Assembly (NCBI GenBank): GCA_036378735.1
Contig: DASUVX010000175.1
Span: 1-21,446 of the forward strand
DNA: 21,446 bases
Reading direction: 5' to 3'
Source of the DNA: GCA-003244245 sp036378735
Lineage (GTDB): Bacteria; Actinomycetota; Actinomycetes; Mycobacteriales; Pseudonocardiaceae
Below the pieces are notes generated by a model. That model saw nothing but the letters and a program-made list of their open reading frames with translations. It made no database searches and had not been told where the DNA came from. Both the position numbers and the translations under genes were made by a program. Below, one piece after another: positions 1 through 7,184 of this stretch (positions are counted from its first letter, which is position 1; every line of letters starts with the position of its first letter).

Positions 1-1
1 C

Positions 2-223
2 GGTGCGGGTTCCCGTTTCGCCGGCTCGTTTCGCGCCCACGGGGTGCTCGTCCCGGTGTGGGACCTAGACCGCGAGCAGCACGCCCGCGAATGGATAACC
101 CCCGCGGAGTCTTTCGCCAAGCGCCTGACCGAGGCTCTGGACTCGCTGACCACCACCCCCCTCACCGCCCCCGAACGCCGCGCCCTGCGCGCCCTGCACA
201 GCCGCCAACTCACCCTCCGCTGA
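2..223 (+). CDS. C-terminal end of a DUF5926-like protein (partial)
   Basis: An open frame enters from the left edge and stops at a TGA (221-223), leaving 73 residues. The visible tail has a GVLVPVWDL segment, then an alanine/leucine-rich helix, and ends in SRQLTLR. From memory this resembles the C-terminus of the actinobacterial DUF5926 family, whose members end in a similar short basic motif after a 'LVPVWDL'-type strand. The family has no assigned function, and no catalytic motif is visible here. The gene converges on the CPBP-family gene, with a large inverted repeat between the two stops. The reading frame itself is well supported by high GC at third codon positions. The family assignment is moderate because only the tail is available. 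Confidence 0.6.
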   Translation, partial: GAGSRFAGSFRAHGVLVPVWDLDREQHAREWITPAESFAKRLTEALDSLTTTPLTAPERRALRALHSRQLTLR

Positions 224-253
224 CCCACCCCGAACCCCCGAACCCAGAACAAC

Positions 254-317
254 CCCGATATGGAGACATATCGGGGTTATCGAGCCCTCGATAACCCCGA
301 TATGTCTCCATATCGGG
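254..317. repeat. Perfect 31-bp inverted repeat, probable bidirectional terminator
   Basis: Positions 254-284 are the exact reverse complement of 287-317, separated by only two bases (CC). Each arm also holds a smaller hairpin, CCGATAT/ATATCGG around a 6-base loop, so the DNA or RNA could fold either as one long stem or as two small ones. It lies between the convergent stops at 223 and 319, where a shared terminator is expected. There is no clear U-tract. Its length and nested symmetry exceed an ordinary terminator, so a small repeat element or protein-binding site remains possible. Confidence 0.8.
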
Positions 318-318
318 C

Positions 319-1140
319 TTAAGGGAGCCAGGTGACGTGGGTGCGGAGCAGGGCGTAGCCGACGAAGGCGACCGTATCGATCAGGGCGTGGGCGGTTATC
401 AGGGGGTACAGGCGGTGGGTGCGCTGCCAGATACGGCCGAAGACTAGGCCCATCATCAGGTTGCCTACGCACCCGCCGAAACCCTGGTAGAGGTGGTAGC
501 TACCGCGCAGGGTCGCGCTGGCCAGCACGGCGGCGCCCTCGCCCGATCCGAGCTGGCGTAACCGGGTGATCAGGTATCCCACCACGATGACTTCCTCGGC
601 CAGCGCGTTGGCCACCGCCGCGGCGACCAGCACCGGGACCCGCCACCAGGTCTCGCCCAGCGCAGAGGGCAGCACGGTGAGGTTCAAACCGGCGGCCCGG
701 GCCAGCAGGTACAGCCCCAATCCCGGCCCGCCGATCAACGCCGCAAGCCCGGCGCCCAGCCCGATGTCCCGCGCCGCGGGCCGCCGGTGCAGACCGATGG
801 TGCGCAGGCCGAGGCCACTGCGCCACAGCAGGTAGCCGCCCAGCCCTGCCCACGCCAGCAACTGGACCACCCCGGTGAGCTGGTAGAACAAGTCCAGCAG
901 TGGGACCTTGCGCGCCGGCGCGTTGATCGCCACCGATTGACCGGCCAGCGAACCCGGCGCCAGCAGCGCGTCCACCAGCGCCAGCAGGCTACGTAACCCG
1001 GACAGTCCCAGCGTCACCGCCAGTACCAGCGCGACCTCGACGATCAGCGCGCGCCGTTGCTCGGGATCGGTGACGATCGTGGGCTGCGCTGGACGCACGG
1101 ACGTCAGCCAGCCCCGCAACCCCACGCCGCGCGCGTTCAC
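319..1140 (-). CDS. CPBP-family (CAAX protease/bacteriocin-processing type) membrane protein
   Basis: A 273-residue protein with several hydrophobic segments (about 31-63, 85-107, 127-150, 168-190 and 247-265). It carries the landmarks of the CPBP intramembrane metalloprotease (Abi/Rce1-like) family: a Glu-Glu pair at 182-183 followed by VIVVGYL, a histidine at 216 (SYHLYQG), and HALID at 251-255. In that family the glutamates and histidines form the active site in the membrane. The Arg usually found four residues after the Glu pair (EExxxR) is replaced by a hydrophobic residue here. The start is a GTG at 1140, 85 bp from the divergent gene at 1226. The substrate is unknown. The family call is good; that it is an active protease is inferred. 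Confidence 0.75.
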   Translation of the reverse strand: MNARGVGLRGWLTSVRPAQPTIVTDPEQRRALIVEVALVLAVTLGLSGLRSLLALVDALLAPGSLAGQSVAINAPARKVPLLDLFYQLTGVVQLLAWAGLGGYLLWRSGLGLRTIGLHRRPAARDIGLGAGLAALIGGPGLGLYLLARAAGLNLTVLPSALGETWWRVPVLVAAAVANALAEEVIVVGYLITRLRQLGSGEGAAVLASATLRGSYHLYQGFGGCVGNLMMGLVFGRIWQRTHRLYPLITAHALIDTVAFVGYALLRTHVTWLP

Positions 1141-1213
1141 GCCCTCGACGCTATCCGCCGCGTCGCGGCGCAGCCTTGGGCACCGCAGGATGCTCGGCCA
1201 GTCCAGCCCCGCG

Positions 1214-1219
1214 TATCGT
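1214..1219 (+). promoter_or_regulatory. Candidate -10 box of a leaderless promoter
   Basis: TATCGT fits the actinobacterial TANNNT -10 pattern and lies 6 bases before the GTG at 1226. Transcription would therefore begin at or next to the start codon. No convincing -35 element and no ribosome binding site is seen. This spacing is what supports choosing 1226 as the start of the downstream gene. Confidence 0.4.
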
Positions 1220-1225
1220 GGGCCC

Positions 1226-1603
1226 GTGTGGCGCTTCGTGCTGGCCCGGCGATGGTGGGTTGGGCACGTGCTGGTCGTGTTGTGTTGTGGCCTGTTCGTC
1301 CGGCTGGGCCGCTGGCAATGGGATCGGGCTCAATCACCCACCGGCGGCTGGCAGAACCTCGGCTACGCCTTGCAGTGGCCGTTGTTCGCGGTTGTGCTCC
1401 TGGCAGCGTGGGCCCGGTTCCTGTGGCTAGAGCGGCAGGCTCACGCCCAGTTACCCAGCGATGAGCCTGTCCCGGTGCCGGATTTCACTCCACCGGTTCC
1501 CCGGCGTCCCGCCCACCCACCGATCCCGGAGGACGATCCCGACGATGAGCTCGCCACGTACAACGCCTTCCTCGCCCGGCTCGCTGAGCAGGACCGGCAG
1601 TAG
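1226..1603 (+). CDS. Small actinobacterial two-helix membrane protein
   Basis: A 125-residue protein read from a GTG at 1226. The frame is open further upstream (to about 1070), but recognisable sequence begins at the VWRFVLARRWW segment. It has two membrane helices, roughly 12-29 and 49-66, joined by a polar loop containing RWQWDRAQS and a QNLGYALQWP motif. A proline-rich acidic cytoplasmic tail follows. The beginning resembles the first helix of SURF1-like proteins, but the protein is far too short to be SURF1. It overlaps the DUF3817 gene downstream by about 59 bp, and as I recall such proteins sit beside DUF3817 in other actinobacteria. Function is unknown. One TTA codon occurs near 1450. 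Confidence 0.6.
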   Translation: MWRFVLARRWWVGHVLVVLCCGLFVRLGRWQWDRAQSPTGGWQNLGYALQWPLFAVVLLAAWARFLWLERQAHAQLPSDEPVPVPDFTPPVPRRPAHPPIPEDDPDDELATYNAFLARLAEQDRQ

Positions 1604-1922
1604 CACCGACCGGGTCAAGGCACGGTTGCTCGGGTACCGGATCATGGCGTACGCCACCGGCGTGATGCTGCTCGTGCTGACCAGCTCCGTGGTGCTGCAT
1701 TATGGTTTCAATGATCACCGGCTGTGGTGGAGCGGCCCCGTGCACGGCTTTCTCTACATGGGTTACCTCGTCGCCACGGCAGTGCTGGGCACGTCGGTGC
1801 GGTGGCGGCCGGTGCGAATGGTGTTGGTCGCGCTGGCGGGCACGATCCCGTTCATGTCTTTCGTCGCCGAGCGCAGCGTCACCCGTGAGGTACGCGGGGA
1901 GCTTTCGGCCTCGGCCAAGTAG
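1545..1922 (+). CDS. DUF3817 membrane protein
   Basis: A 125-residue protein with a polar N-terminus, then hydrophobic segments at about 33-50, 65-85 and 92-110. The motifs RLLGYRIMAYATGV, HGFLYMGYLV and GTIPFMSFVAER match the DUF3817 (YdzA-like) family, a small integral membrane protein common in Gram-positive bacteria with no assigned reaction. The ATG at 1545 is preferred because a purine-rich GGAGGA lies about 12 bases upstream and because most of the open frame before it is low-complexity. The gene overlaps the preceding small membrane protein in another reading frame, so the two are probably co-expressed. Confidence 0.75.
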   Translation: MSSPRTTPSSPGSLSRTGSSTDRVKARLLGYRIMAYATGVMLLVLTSSVVLHYGFNDHRLWWSGPVHGFLYMGYLVATAVLGTSVRWRPVRMVLVALAGTIPFMSFVAERSVTREVRGELSASAK

Positions 1923-1989
1923 CCGGATCGGTAAGGGTCGGTGAAGAAACTGGTGAGCCCTGACCGGCCGCGGAGGGAGCCCAGCTAAG

Positions 1990-2898
1990 GTGCCTCAGGT
2001 GTCGACGGTGCTGGATCTGCATCCCCCCAGTCCTCCAGGTGTGCCCCCCTTGCTGGCGCGCCTGGTCGATGATGCGGCGCTGTTCCCGCCGTCGCGGGAG
2101 AGCGTGGTCGATGCCGTCAAGGCTCACCTCGCTGCCCGGCGCGCGCCGCACGCCGGCGTGCTCGGTTTCCTGCTCTGCCCGATCTCCCGGCTCGGCGCGC
2201 TGGTCACTGCGTTGCGCAAGGCTCGTCCGGTGCGGCCGGTGGCGTTGTCGCTGGTTGCCGATACCGGCCTGGGCGGCCTGCCCAAGGCCATCTCCACCGC
2301 GCTGGACAACCCGAAGCTGCTGGATCTGCGGATGATCGAGGTGCCGGCACCGTCCGACGTGGATTCCACCTGGCTGGTCCAGCTCACCGAGTTCGTACCG
2401 GACGACGTGGTCCGGGTGGTGGAACCACGCCGTGGCCGGCCCGAGTGGTTGACGGGCGTGCGCCGGGTCGCAGAGGTCGGCTGCTGGCCCAAGCTGCGGT
2501 GCGGCGGCACCTCCGTGGAGTCGTTCCCCAGCGTCGAGGAAGTAGCCGACTTCCTGACCATCGCGACCGGCGCCGGTGCGCCGTTCAAGGCGACTGCCGG
2601 GCTACACCATGTGGTCCGCCATCATGACCCGGCCACCGGGCTGACCCACCACGGGCTGCTCAACATGCTCGTCGGCACCGCCCACGCGGTATCCGGGACC
2701 AGCGCCCACGAGGCGCTGCAGTGCACCGACGCCGCCGCGTTGGCCGCTGAGGCCGGCTCGTTGTCTGCCGAAACCGCGCGCAGTGTCCGTGAGGTGTTCG
2801 CCTGTTTCGGGTCGGTGTCACTGACCGATCCGGTGGCTGAACTCGTCCGGCTGGGCCTGCTGCCCAGCCCCGAGCACCGGCGCGCCTCCCAGGGCTAA
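1990..2898 (+). CDS. Conserved actinobacterial protein of unknown function
   Basis: A 302-residue soluble protein starting at a GTG, with a GGAGGG ribosome binding site about 12 bases upstream. Conserved-looking segments are LVDDAALFPPS (about 26-36), KLRCGGTSVESFPS (168-181), the basic/histidine-rich PFKATAGLHHVVRHHDP (about 198-214) and LTHHGLLNML. An alternation of strands and helices, with a Lys in a strand and His residues at a later strand end, would suit an alpha/beta barrel, but this is only an impression. I do not recognise a characterised family. It lies in the housekeeping part of the window, between DUF3817 and pheA, followed by a block of tandem repeats. Confidence 0.65.
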   Translation: MPQVSTVLDLHPPSPPGVPPLLARLVDDAALFPPSRESVVDAVKAHLAARRAPHAGVLGFLLCPISRLGALVTALRKARPVRPVALSLVADTGLGGLPKAISTALDNPKLLDLRMIEVPAPSDVDSTWLVQLTEFVPDDVVRVVEPRRGRPEWLTGVRRVAEVGCWPKLRCGGTSVESFPSVEEVADFLTIATGAGAPFKATAGLHHVVRHHDPATGLTHHGLLNMLVGTAHAVSGTSAHEALQCTDAAALAAEAGSLSAETARSVREVFACFGSVSLTDPVAELVRLGLLPSPEHRRASQG

Positions 2899-2909
2899 CC
2901 CCGTCCGCG

Positions 2910-3017
2910 TGTCGCGCTCTGGTGCACTGTATGTCGCGCTCTGGTGCACGGTATGTCGCGCTCTGTGCACGGTATGTCGCGCTCTGTGCACGGTGTGTCG
3001 CGCTCTGGTGCACGGTG
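2910..3017. repeat. Tandem repeat, five copies of a 21/22-bp unit
   Basis: Five consecutive units start at 2910, 2932, 2954, 2975 and 2996. All share TGTCGCGCTCTG, and end in GTGCAC followed by GGTA, TGTA or GGTG. Units 3 and 4 lack one G and are 21 bp; the others are 22 bp. A degenerate start of a sixth unit (TGTCGATCGC) follows at 3018. Each unit contains the palindrome GTGCAC. The array fills most of the gap between the unknown gene and pheA. Confidence 0.9.
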
Positions 3018-3066
3018 TGTCGATCGCCTGATCGCCCGCTCGGCCGGCGGTGTTCGACACACCTCG

Positions 3067-3072
3067 TAGGCT
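3067..3072 (+). promoter_or_regulatory. Candidate -10 box of a leaderless pheA promoter
   Basis: TAGGCT fits the TANNNT -10 pattern and ends 6 bases before the pheA ATG at 3079. No ribosome binding site lies in between, so the transcript would start at or very near the start codon. The same hexamer at almost the same spacing precedes the heptokinase start on the other strand (16862-16867). Confidence 0.45.
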
Positions 3073-3078
3073 CGCGGC

Positions 3079-3981
3079 ATGACCGTCACCGCGTACCTCG
3101 GGCCCGAAGGAACGTTCGCCGAGCAGGCGGCCCGTGGGTTGGTCCCGGCCGGGGAGTTGCGGTCGGCGGTGTCAGTGCACGCGGCGATCGCTGCGCTGCG
3201 GGCGCGCCAGGTCGACGCGGCGTGCGTGCCGGTGGAGAACTCGGTGGAGGGATCGGTGCCGGCCACCCTCGATGCGATGGTCGAAGGTGAGCCGGTGCTG
3301 GCGGTCGCCGAGGCCGTGCTGCCGGTCCAGTTCAGCGTGCTGATCCGGCCCGGTACCGACGCGGCCGATGTGCGCACCGTGGCGACCCATCCCCATGCCG
3401 CGGCGCAGGTCCGATGCTGGCTGGGCACGCACTTGCCGGACGCGACGACGATGTTGACCGACTCCACGTCCGCGGCGGCGGTCGCGGTGCTCGAAAACCG
3501 GGCCGACGCGGCGGTCTGCGCCCCGGTCGCGCTGGCCCACTACCCGCTGGCCGAGCTGGCAGCCGGGGTGCACGACAAAGAGGACGCGAAGACCCGTTTC
3601 CTGCTCCTGCGCCGCCCCGGCACGCTGCCGCCACCCACCGGCACCGACCGCACCTCACTGGTCGCGGTGGCCGCCGACCGGCCCGGAGCGCTGCTGGAGG
3701 TGCTCGCCGAGTTCGCCTTGCGCGGGATCAACCTGACCCGGATCGAGTCCCGGCCGATGAAGGCCAAACTGGGTGAATACCAGTTCTTCCTGGATTGTGA
3801 AGGCCACGTGGCCGAGGACGCGGTCGGCGACGCGCTGGCCGAGCTGCATCGGCGGTGCGCCTGGGTACGCTTCCTCGGCTCGTACCCTCGAGTCGGCGCC
3901 TCTCGGCCCGGCCCGGATCCGGCGGGGTTCTCCGCCGCCCGGCACTGGCTGCGCGCAGTGCGCGCCGGGCGCAGCGCTTAA
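3079..3981 (+). CDS. pheA: Prephenate dehydratase
   Basis: A 300-residue cytoplasmic enzyme converting prephenate to phenylpyruvate in phenylalanine biosynthesis. The N-terminal catalytic domain (about 3-180) has the opening YLGPEGTFAEQAA, the ENSVEGSV signature (53-60) and the catalytic TRF triplet (172-174). A C-terminal ACT domain follows (about 193-270) with the GALLE segment (203-207) and ESRP (223-226), the sites known for allosteric phenylalanine binding. It is a stand-alone dehydratase without a chorismate mutase domain, at the usual length for actinobacterial enzymes. The ATG at 3079 starts exactly at the family N-terminus. The histidine-phosphatase gene lies 99 bp downstream on the same strand. 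Confidence 0.96.
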   Translation: MTVTAYLGPEGTFAEQAARGLVPAGELRSAVSVHAAIAALRARQVDAACVPVENSVEGSVPATLDAMVEGEPVLAVAEAVLPVQFSVLIRPGTDAADVRTVATHPHAAAQVRCWLGTHLPDATTMLTDSTSAAAVAVLENRADAAVCAPVALAHYPLAELAAGVHDKEDAKTRFLLLRRPGTLPPPTGTDRTSLVAVAADRPGALLEVLAEFALRGINLTRIESRPMKAKLGEYQFFLDCEGHVAEDAVGDALAELHRRCAWVRFLGSYPRVGASRPGPDPAGFSAARHWLRAVRAGRSA

Positions 3982-4080
3982 CCGCCGGTTGGCATGTCTT
4001 CAAGTACCGCCGACCCCCGCCGCGGAGGTCTCCAAGAGCTACCAACCACGCCGGCCGCCAGCGCCGATCGAAGCGGCATC

Positions 4081-4698
4081 ATGACCGCTACCCTGCGGCT
4101 GGTGCTGGTCCGGCATGGGCAGACCATGGCTAACGCCGAAGGCATCCTGGACACCCGCCCGCCCGGGCAGCCGTTGACAGCGGAGGGCCACCGGCAGGCC
4201 GACGAGCTGGCGCAGCGCCTGGCCGGTGAACCGGTGGTCGCCGTCTACGCCAGCCGTGCCTTGCGTACTCAACAGACCGCGCAACCGGTCGCGGCCCGGC
4301 ACGGCCTGACGGCACAGGTCCTCGCCGGTGTGCACGAGGTGTTCATCGGGGATCTTGAGGGGCGCCAGACGCCGGAGGCCCATCGCATCCTGCACGAGCT
4401 GTATCACGCCTGGCACTCCGGTGACCTCGAAGCCGCGCGCCCCGGTGGAGAGTCGGGCAAGCAAGTGCTCGATCGTTACCTCGCCGACGTCGCGGCCATC
4501 CGCTCGGCGCATCGGCACGGTACCGCGGTGCTGGTCAGCCACGGTGCCGCAATCCGGCTGGCGGTGGTCGCACTGGCCGCCAACGTCGATGGCGCATTCG
4601 CCCGACCGCGCTACCTGGCCAATGGTGCGATGGTGCTGCTGGAGGTCGATGACACCGGCTGGCGGTGCCTACGCTGGGACGACATCAACATGGGTTGA
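4081..4698 (+). CDS. Histidine phosphatase family protein (phosphoglycerate-mutase-like)
   Basis: A 205-residue member of the histidine phosphatase superfamily. The RHG motif at 11-13 supplies the phospho-accepting His12, SRALRT (58-63) the phosphate-binding arginine, HEVFIGDLEGR (85-95) the acid/base glutamate, and SHG (153-155) the second histidine. The frame is open back to 3994, but the ATG at 4081 puts RHG at the usual distance from the N-terminus, and the upstream part is low-complexity. Members act on varied phosphomonoesters, and the short length argues against glycolytic dPGM as its role. It is the last gene of the housekeeping block; the next gene converges on it after 34 bp. Confidence 0.85.
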   Translation: MTATLRLVLVRHGQTMANAEGILDTRPPGQPLTAEGHRQADELAQRLAGEPVVAVYASRALRTQQTAQPVAARHGLTAQVLAGVHEVFIGDLEGRQTPEAHRILHELYHAWHSGDLEAARPGGESGKQVLDRYLADVAAIRSAHRHGTAVLVSHGAAIRLAVVALAANVDGAFARPRYLANGAMVLLEVDDTGWRCLRWDDINMG

Positions 4699-4715
4699 CC
4701 CGAGACATGAGTTGA

Positions 4716-4728
4716 CCCGAAGATCGGG
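4716..4728. terminator. Short hairpin between convergent genes
   Basis: CCCGA-AGA-TCGGG forms a 5-bp stem in the 34-bp gap between the stops at 4698 and 4733. The decamer GTTGACCCGA is also repeated directly (4694 and 4711). The stem is short and has no U-tract, so the terminator role rests mostly on its position. Confidence 0.3.
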
Positions 4729-4732
4729 CGGA

Positions 4733-6007
4733 TCACCGCGCGCATTCCGTCTCCGGGATCTCGTCCGGTAGGTGACGCATGGCGGGTATCGGAGACGCGA
4801 TCAAAACACCCGCGGCGAGCAGCATCCCGGCTGCGGCGAACCACAGGGTGGGACGCAGACCGATCAACTCTGCGACGACACCGGCCAGCAGGCTCCCCAC
4901 CGGAGCCGCACCCCAATACAGGAAGTTGATCGTTGCATTCATCCTGCCCAGCAGGTGATGGGGGCATAGCGTCTGTTGGACGCTCACCTGCACGACGATG
5001 ATCATGATGACGCAGGCGCTCGTCACGAAGCCGGCCACCACGTAGAACGCCAGCCGCCAGCCGGAATCGGTGAGCGGGTAACCCAGGGATGCCAGACCGT
5101 TGATCAATGCAGTGATCCACATGAGCCGGCCGGCGCCGACCTTGGTGGCCAGCCGCCGGGCGAGCAGGGCGCCGACCAGGGCCCCCACCAGGCTCAGACT
5201 GCCCAGCAGGCCGATCGTGCTGGGGGCAAGGTGCACCACTCGAATGAGGAACACCACCACGATAGCCAGGTGCGCGGTCTGGCACAGCGACATCATCGCG
5301 TTGTTGAGACCGATGGCGCGCAGGACCGGATTGCCGAACACCAGCCGCGTACCCTCGCGAATCTCCCCTCGCAGATCCGGCTCGGCATGTTTTTGCGGAG
5401 CTGCCTCCGTCCGGCGAATGGTCCGCAGCCAGGTGGCCGACCATAGATAACTGAGGGCATCGACCAATACCGCGACCGGAGCGGTGAACCGCTGGACGAG
5501 GTATCCGGCCAGGCTTGGTGCCGTGAGGGTCGAAAGGGAGGTACTAGTGCGCAGTTTGGCGTTTCCCTCGATGAGGTCGTCGCGCTCGACAAGACGTGGC
5601 AGGTACGACTGGTGCGCCACGTCGAAGAACACGGTCAGGATGCCGGCGACGAAGACCGCGACGTACAGCTGCCAGATCGTGACCGCACCGAAGACTGCCG
5701 CGACTGGTATCGACCCGAGAGCGATCGCCCGGCCGATGTCTGCAACGACGAGGACGGGCCGGCAGCGCATCCGGTCACACCAGGCGCCGACCTGAAGGCC
5801 GATCAGCAGGTACGCCACGGTCTGCAGGGTCTTGAGGGTAGACACCTCGAACGTCGACGCGTGCAAGGTGATCACAGCCAGCAACGGCACCGCTAGGTTG
5901 CTGATCCCCGTCCCGACCTTGCTGATCGCATCCGCAGCGCACAGGTGGCGGAAGTCGCGGTGCCGCAGCAACCCGCCCATCCTCAAACGACGCTCAGCGA
6001 TTAGCAC
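4733..6007 (-). CDS. MFS transporter (MFS_3/EntS-like exporter)
   Basis: A 424-residue integral membrane protein with about twelve hydrophobic segments in two halves of six. Features typical of the MFS_3 branch, which contains the enterobactin exporter EntS, are the N-terminal LLRHRDFRHLCAADAISKVG stretch, the loop GAWCDRMRCRPVLVV in place of motif A, and SYLPRLVERDDLIEGN after TM4. The central loop (about 210-232) is charged and the C-terminal tail is cytoplasmic. I keep the GTG at 6007, with AGGAT about 8 bases upstream; an ATG at 5980 is also possible. It diverges from the glycosyltransferase operon and probably exports that operon's product. The substrate is inferred only from the neighbours. 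Confidence 0.85.
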   Translation of the reverse strand: MLIAERRLRMGGLLRHRDFRHLCAADAISKVGTGISNLAVPLLAVITLHASTFEVSTLKTLQTVAYLLIGLQVGAWCDRMRCRPVLVVADIGRAIALGSIPVAAVFGAVTIWQLYVAVFVAGILTVFFDVAHQSYLPRLVERDDLIEGNAKLRTSTSLSTLTAPSLAGYLVQRFTAPVAVLVDALSYLWSATWLRTIRRTEAAPQKHAEPDLRGEIREGTRLVFGNPVLRAIGLNNAMMSLCQTAHLAIVVVFLIRVVHLAPSTIGLLGSLSLVGALVGALLARRLATKVGAGRLMWITALINGLASLGYPLTDSGWRLAFYVVAGFVTSACVIMIIVVQVSVQQTLCPHHLLGRMNATINFLYWGAAPVGSLLAGVVAELIGLRPTLWFAAAGMLLAAGVLIASPIPAMRHLPDEIPETECAR

Positions 6008-6189
6008 CTGATCGATCCTGTAGCGGCCAAGAGTACTTTCTTCAAGGGAAGTTGATTCTAGAAGGGGTGGCGTGCCGGCGCATCCGTTCTCGGCTTACAC
6101 TTCCGGGCGACCCGACCACCGCTCCGGCCTTCCTCGTCGAGGGCGAACTTCATGAGTAACTGCGTAATGATCGTCGGTCGAACCCGCTC
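6008..6189. promoter_or_regulatory. Divergent promoter region between exporter and glycosyltransferase operon
   Basis: A 182-bp spacer with the AT-richest stretch of the surroundings at about 6030-6062, containing TTGATT/TAGAAT-like hexamers on both strands. This suits divergent promoters, but no -35/-10 pair with good spacing stands out. A 13-codon reading frame (ATG at 6152) ends in a TGA that overlaps the GTG of the glycosyltransferase at 6190; it could be a leader peptide or chance. No riboswitch-like structure was recognised. Confidence 0.35.
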
Positions 6190-7179
6190 GTGACCAGGAG
6201 AGCGCTGCTGGTCTCCACAGCGAACCCGTACCCGGTCGTCACCAACGGCTGCGCGCGGTTGGTCCACGACTACCAGATGTCGATGTTCCCCCAGTACGAC
6301 ATCTACTTTCTCCTCGCCCGCCCGGGCGACTGGGCCCCCCTGCGGCTGTTCCACCATGGTCGGCCCGTCGACGGGGAGCTACACCTCGAGCATCTCCTTG
6401 CTTTCGACTTCGCCTTCGTCCTGTTCATCGGCTTCAAGGAAAACGAGTTCACCAGGCAGCTGGCCGGTTGCCCGCCGTCGTTCTGCCTCACCGACACCTA
6501 CCCGCATCCGGATGTTCCCAGCGGGCTGTTCCGCGGTGTGCTGTCCCATCGCGCCGCCCAGCGGCACCGCGATCTGCTGCTGGTAGGTGGCTCCTACGAC
6601 GACAGCGTTTTCTATCCCCGCCGCAGAAGCGAACAGCTGGTGCTTGCCGTCGCCCGGATCCATCCTGACAAGAACCAGCTCGAGCTGGTCCGCAGCTACC
6701 GGAAGGCCATCTTCGACGAATACGGCCTGCCGCTGCACCTGGTGGGAGGCGTCGACGATCTGGACTACTTCGGCGAGGTGCACAAGTACATCGACGGCCC
6801 GGCGGTCGTGTCGACCGTCGATCCAGCCGATCCCCTCGCCATCGGTGGCTGGCGGGCAGCCCCGGAAATCGCGGAGCTGTCCAACCAGGCCCGCCTGTTC
6901 GTATCGGCCTCGCCGAAGGAGAGCTTCGGTATGGCGATGATCGAGGCGATGGCCTGCGGCACCACGTGCGTGGTGAACGGCGACTACCACGGTTTCGCCG
7001 CGGCCGACTTACGTCCCCATGTCTACGGCCACATCACCGCGCAGCAGGGCTCGATCGTCGACATCATTGCCCAGGCGCTGCGCGACGACGTCCGGATCAA
7101 CGGCTCCGACTGGGCGAAGAAATACTCGGTGAGCGGCATGCGTGCAGTCCTGTCGCGGTTCATCGATGAGCGACTGTAG
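6190..7179 (+). CDS. Glycosyltransferase, GT4-like (GT-B fold)
   Basis: A 329-residue protein, presumably cytoplasmic, that would transfer a sugar from a nucleotide donor. The N-terminal half has the GT-B opening RALLVSTANPYP with a glycine turn (VVTNGCARLVHDY). The C-terminal Rossmann half begins at about 153 (LVLAVARIHPDKNQLELV) and contains SPKESFGMAMIEAMACGT, the family's E-x7-E donor-binding motif. It is shorter than most GT4 enzymes (about 370-400 residues), and the linker before the second domain is compact. The start is a GTG at 6190; an in-frame stop at 6157 limits upstream extension. A TTA codon occurs at 7009-7011. It is the first gene of a seven-gene operon; donor and acceptor are unknown. 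Confidence 0.82.
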   Translation: MTRRALLVSTANPYPVVTNGCARLVHDYQMSMFPQYDIYFLLARPGDWAPLRLFHHGRPVDGELHLEHLLAFDFAFVLFIGFKENEFTRQLAGCPPSFCLTDTYPHPDVPSGLFRGVLSHRAAQRHRDLLLVGGSYDDSVFYPRRRSEQLVLAVARIHPDKNQLELVRSYRKAIFDEYGLPLHLVGGVDDLDYFGEVHKYIDGPAVVSTVDPADPLAIGGWRAAPEIAELSNQARLFVSASPKESFGMAMIEAMACGTTCVVNGDYHGFAAADLRPHVYGHITAQQGSIVDIIAQALRDDVRINGSDWAKKYSVSGMRAVLSRFIDERL

Positions 7180-7184
7180 GCCTG

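Noticed and set aside
65..472. Minus-strand frame across the left edge and the inverted repeat
   Set aside because: It crosses the palindrome, overlaps the DUF5926-like tail and the CPBP gene, and has no recognisable similarity.
2910..3017. Regular short repeats that might be a CRISPR array
   Set aside because: The units abut directly with no unique spacers and there are no cas genes; it is a simple tandem repeat.
4611..5444. 277-codon minus-strand frame overlapping the MFS gene
   Set aside because: Its composition is low-complexity (Arg/Gly/Pro) and the overlapping frame encodes a clear MFS transporter.
6152..6193. Thirteen-codon frame overlapping the GTG of the first glycosyltransferase
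   Set aside because: It has no ribosome binding site or attenuator-like codon run; a chance frame is as likely as a leader peptide, so it is mentioned only within the intergenic entry.
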